A model generated the notes under the pieces. It saw nothing but the letters and a program-made list of their open reading frames with translations, had not been told where the DNA came from and did no database searches. This document shows positions 63,735 through 64,000 of a stretch of 64,000 nucleotides of DNA, piece by piece. The position numbers and the translations under genes were made by a program. How positions within the stretch are numbered: the stretch's first letter is position 1; the number at the start of each line of letters is the position of its first letter. Source of the stretch: JAJZQZ01 sp963790415 (GTDB lineage Bacteria > Actinomycetota > Thermoleophilia > RBG-16-64-13); NCBI GenBank assembly GCA_963790415.1, contig CAWBOK010000001.1:62001-126000 (forward strand). The letters are read 5' to 3'.

Positions 63735-64000
63735 TCAGCCGTTGGGTGCGCCTTCCACCGCGCGTGACGAGGTTCCAGTCCAGAGAAGACTGATAGCCAC
63801 GATGACCACACCGACCACGATGAAGATATCGGCCAGGTTGAACGTCGGATAGTGCGGGAGCCGCAGAAAGTCGGTGACGTGCCCCTGGGTCACCCGTTCC
63901 ACGAGATTGCCGAGGCTTCCCCCGATCAGCATCCCCCCGGCGATACCCGCCACAAGAGGGCGAGGTTCCAGAACCATGTACACGATGACCAGCACCAACG
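63735..64000 (-). CDS. lspA: Lipoprotein signal peptidase, truncated by window edge
   Basis: The C-terminal part of signal peptidase II. GGSLGNLVERVTQGHVTDFL carries the first catalytic Asp in VTDF, with Glu in place of the usual Asp before Arg. FNLADIFIVVGVVIVAISLL carries the second catalytic Asp (NLAD). The remainder lies beyond the right edge. It cleaves prolipoproteins in the membrane, such as the peptide-binding lipoprotein encoded here. Confidence 0.93.
   Translation of the reverse strand, partial: LVLVIVYMVLEPRPLVAGIAGGMLIGGSLGNLVERVTQGHVTDFLRLPHYPTFNLADIFIVVGVVIVAISLLWTGTSSRAVEGAPNG

Overview
The window is a high-GC bacterial chromosome segment, most likely from a deep or uncultivated actinomycete. 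Supporting points are the zwf-opcA-pgl trio (OpcA is essentially actinobacterial or cyanobacterial), frequent GTG/TTG starts, Thr-rich linkers after lipoprotein signals, a DtxR/IdeR-like iron box, and MazEF, PadR and SLH proteins. I cannot fix the class. An in-frame UGA in a peroxiredoxin suggests a selenocysteine user.

Layout. 0-18 kb: accessory genes, namely an SCP2 fragment, two ABC-2 export systems, SRPBCC proteins, a PIN toxin pair, a flavin reductase, a Rieske protein, a sugar isomerase, a phosphofructokinase coupled to a surface (SLH) protein, and a SMUG1 uracil-DNA glycosylase. 18-31 kb: a peptide-scavenging locus. It holds a dipeptide ABC importer with two M24 prolidases inside its operon, a divergent TetR regulator with overlapping promoters, an S9 peptidase and a lipoprotein amidase. 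32-38 kb: a polyferredoxin, an M20 hydrolase, a photolyase and an ABC exporter, most of them translationally coupled. 38-47 kb: a surface beta-propeller, a selenocysteine-type Bcp with DUF3467, toxin-antitoxin pairs, PadR and an aquaporin. 44-55 kb: pyrimidine genes carA, pyrC, pyrB and pyrR in order on one strand but separated by a two-component system, a zinc-ribbon gene and an iron permease. 55-62 kb: a compact pentose-phosphate operon (tkt-tal-zwf-opcA-pgl). The right end has a HAD phosphatase, rluD and lspA (cut by the edge).

Two inverted copies of a 165-bp TA-flanked palindrome-ended repeat (MITE-like) lie just upstream of start codons at 18.1 and 61.7 kb. Five toxin-antitoxin loci, one of them decayed, are scattered through the accessory parts. 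No rRNA, tRNA or CRISPR was seen.

Quality note: eighteen frameshifts in nine otherwise good genes all resolve as one extra base, so I treat them as sequence errors and annotate through them.
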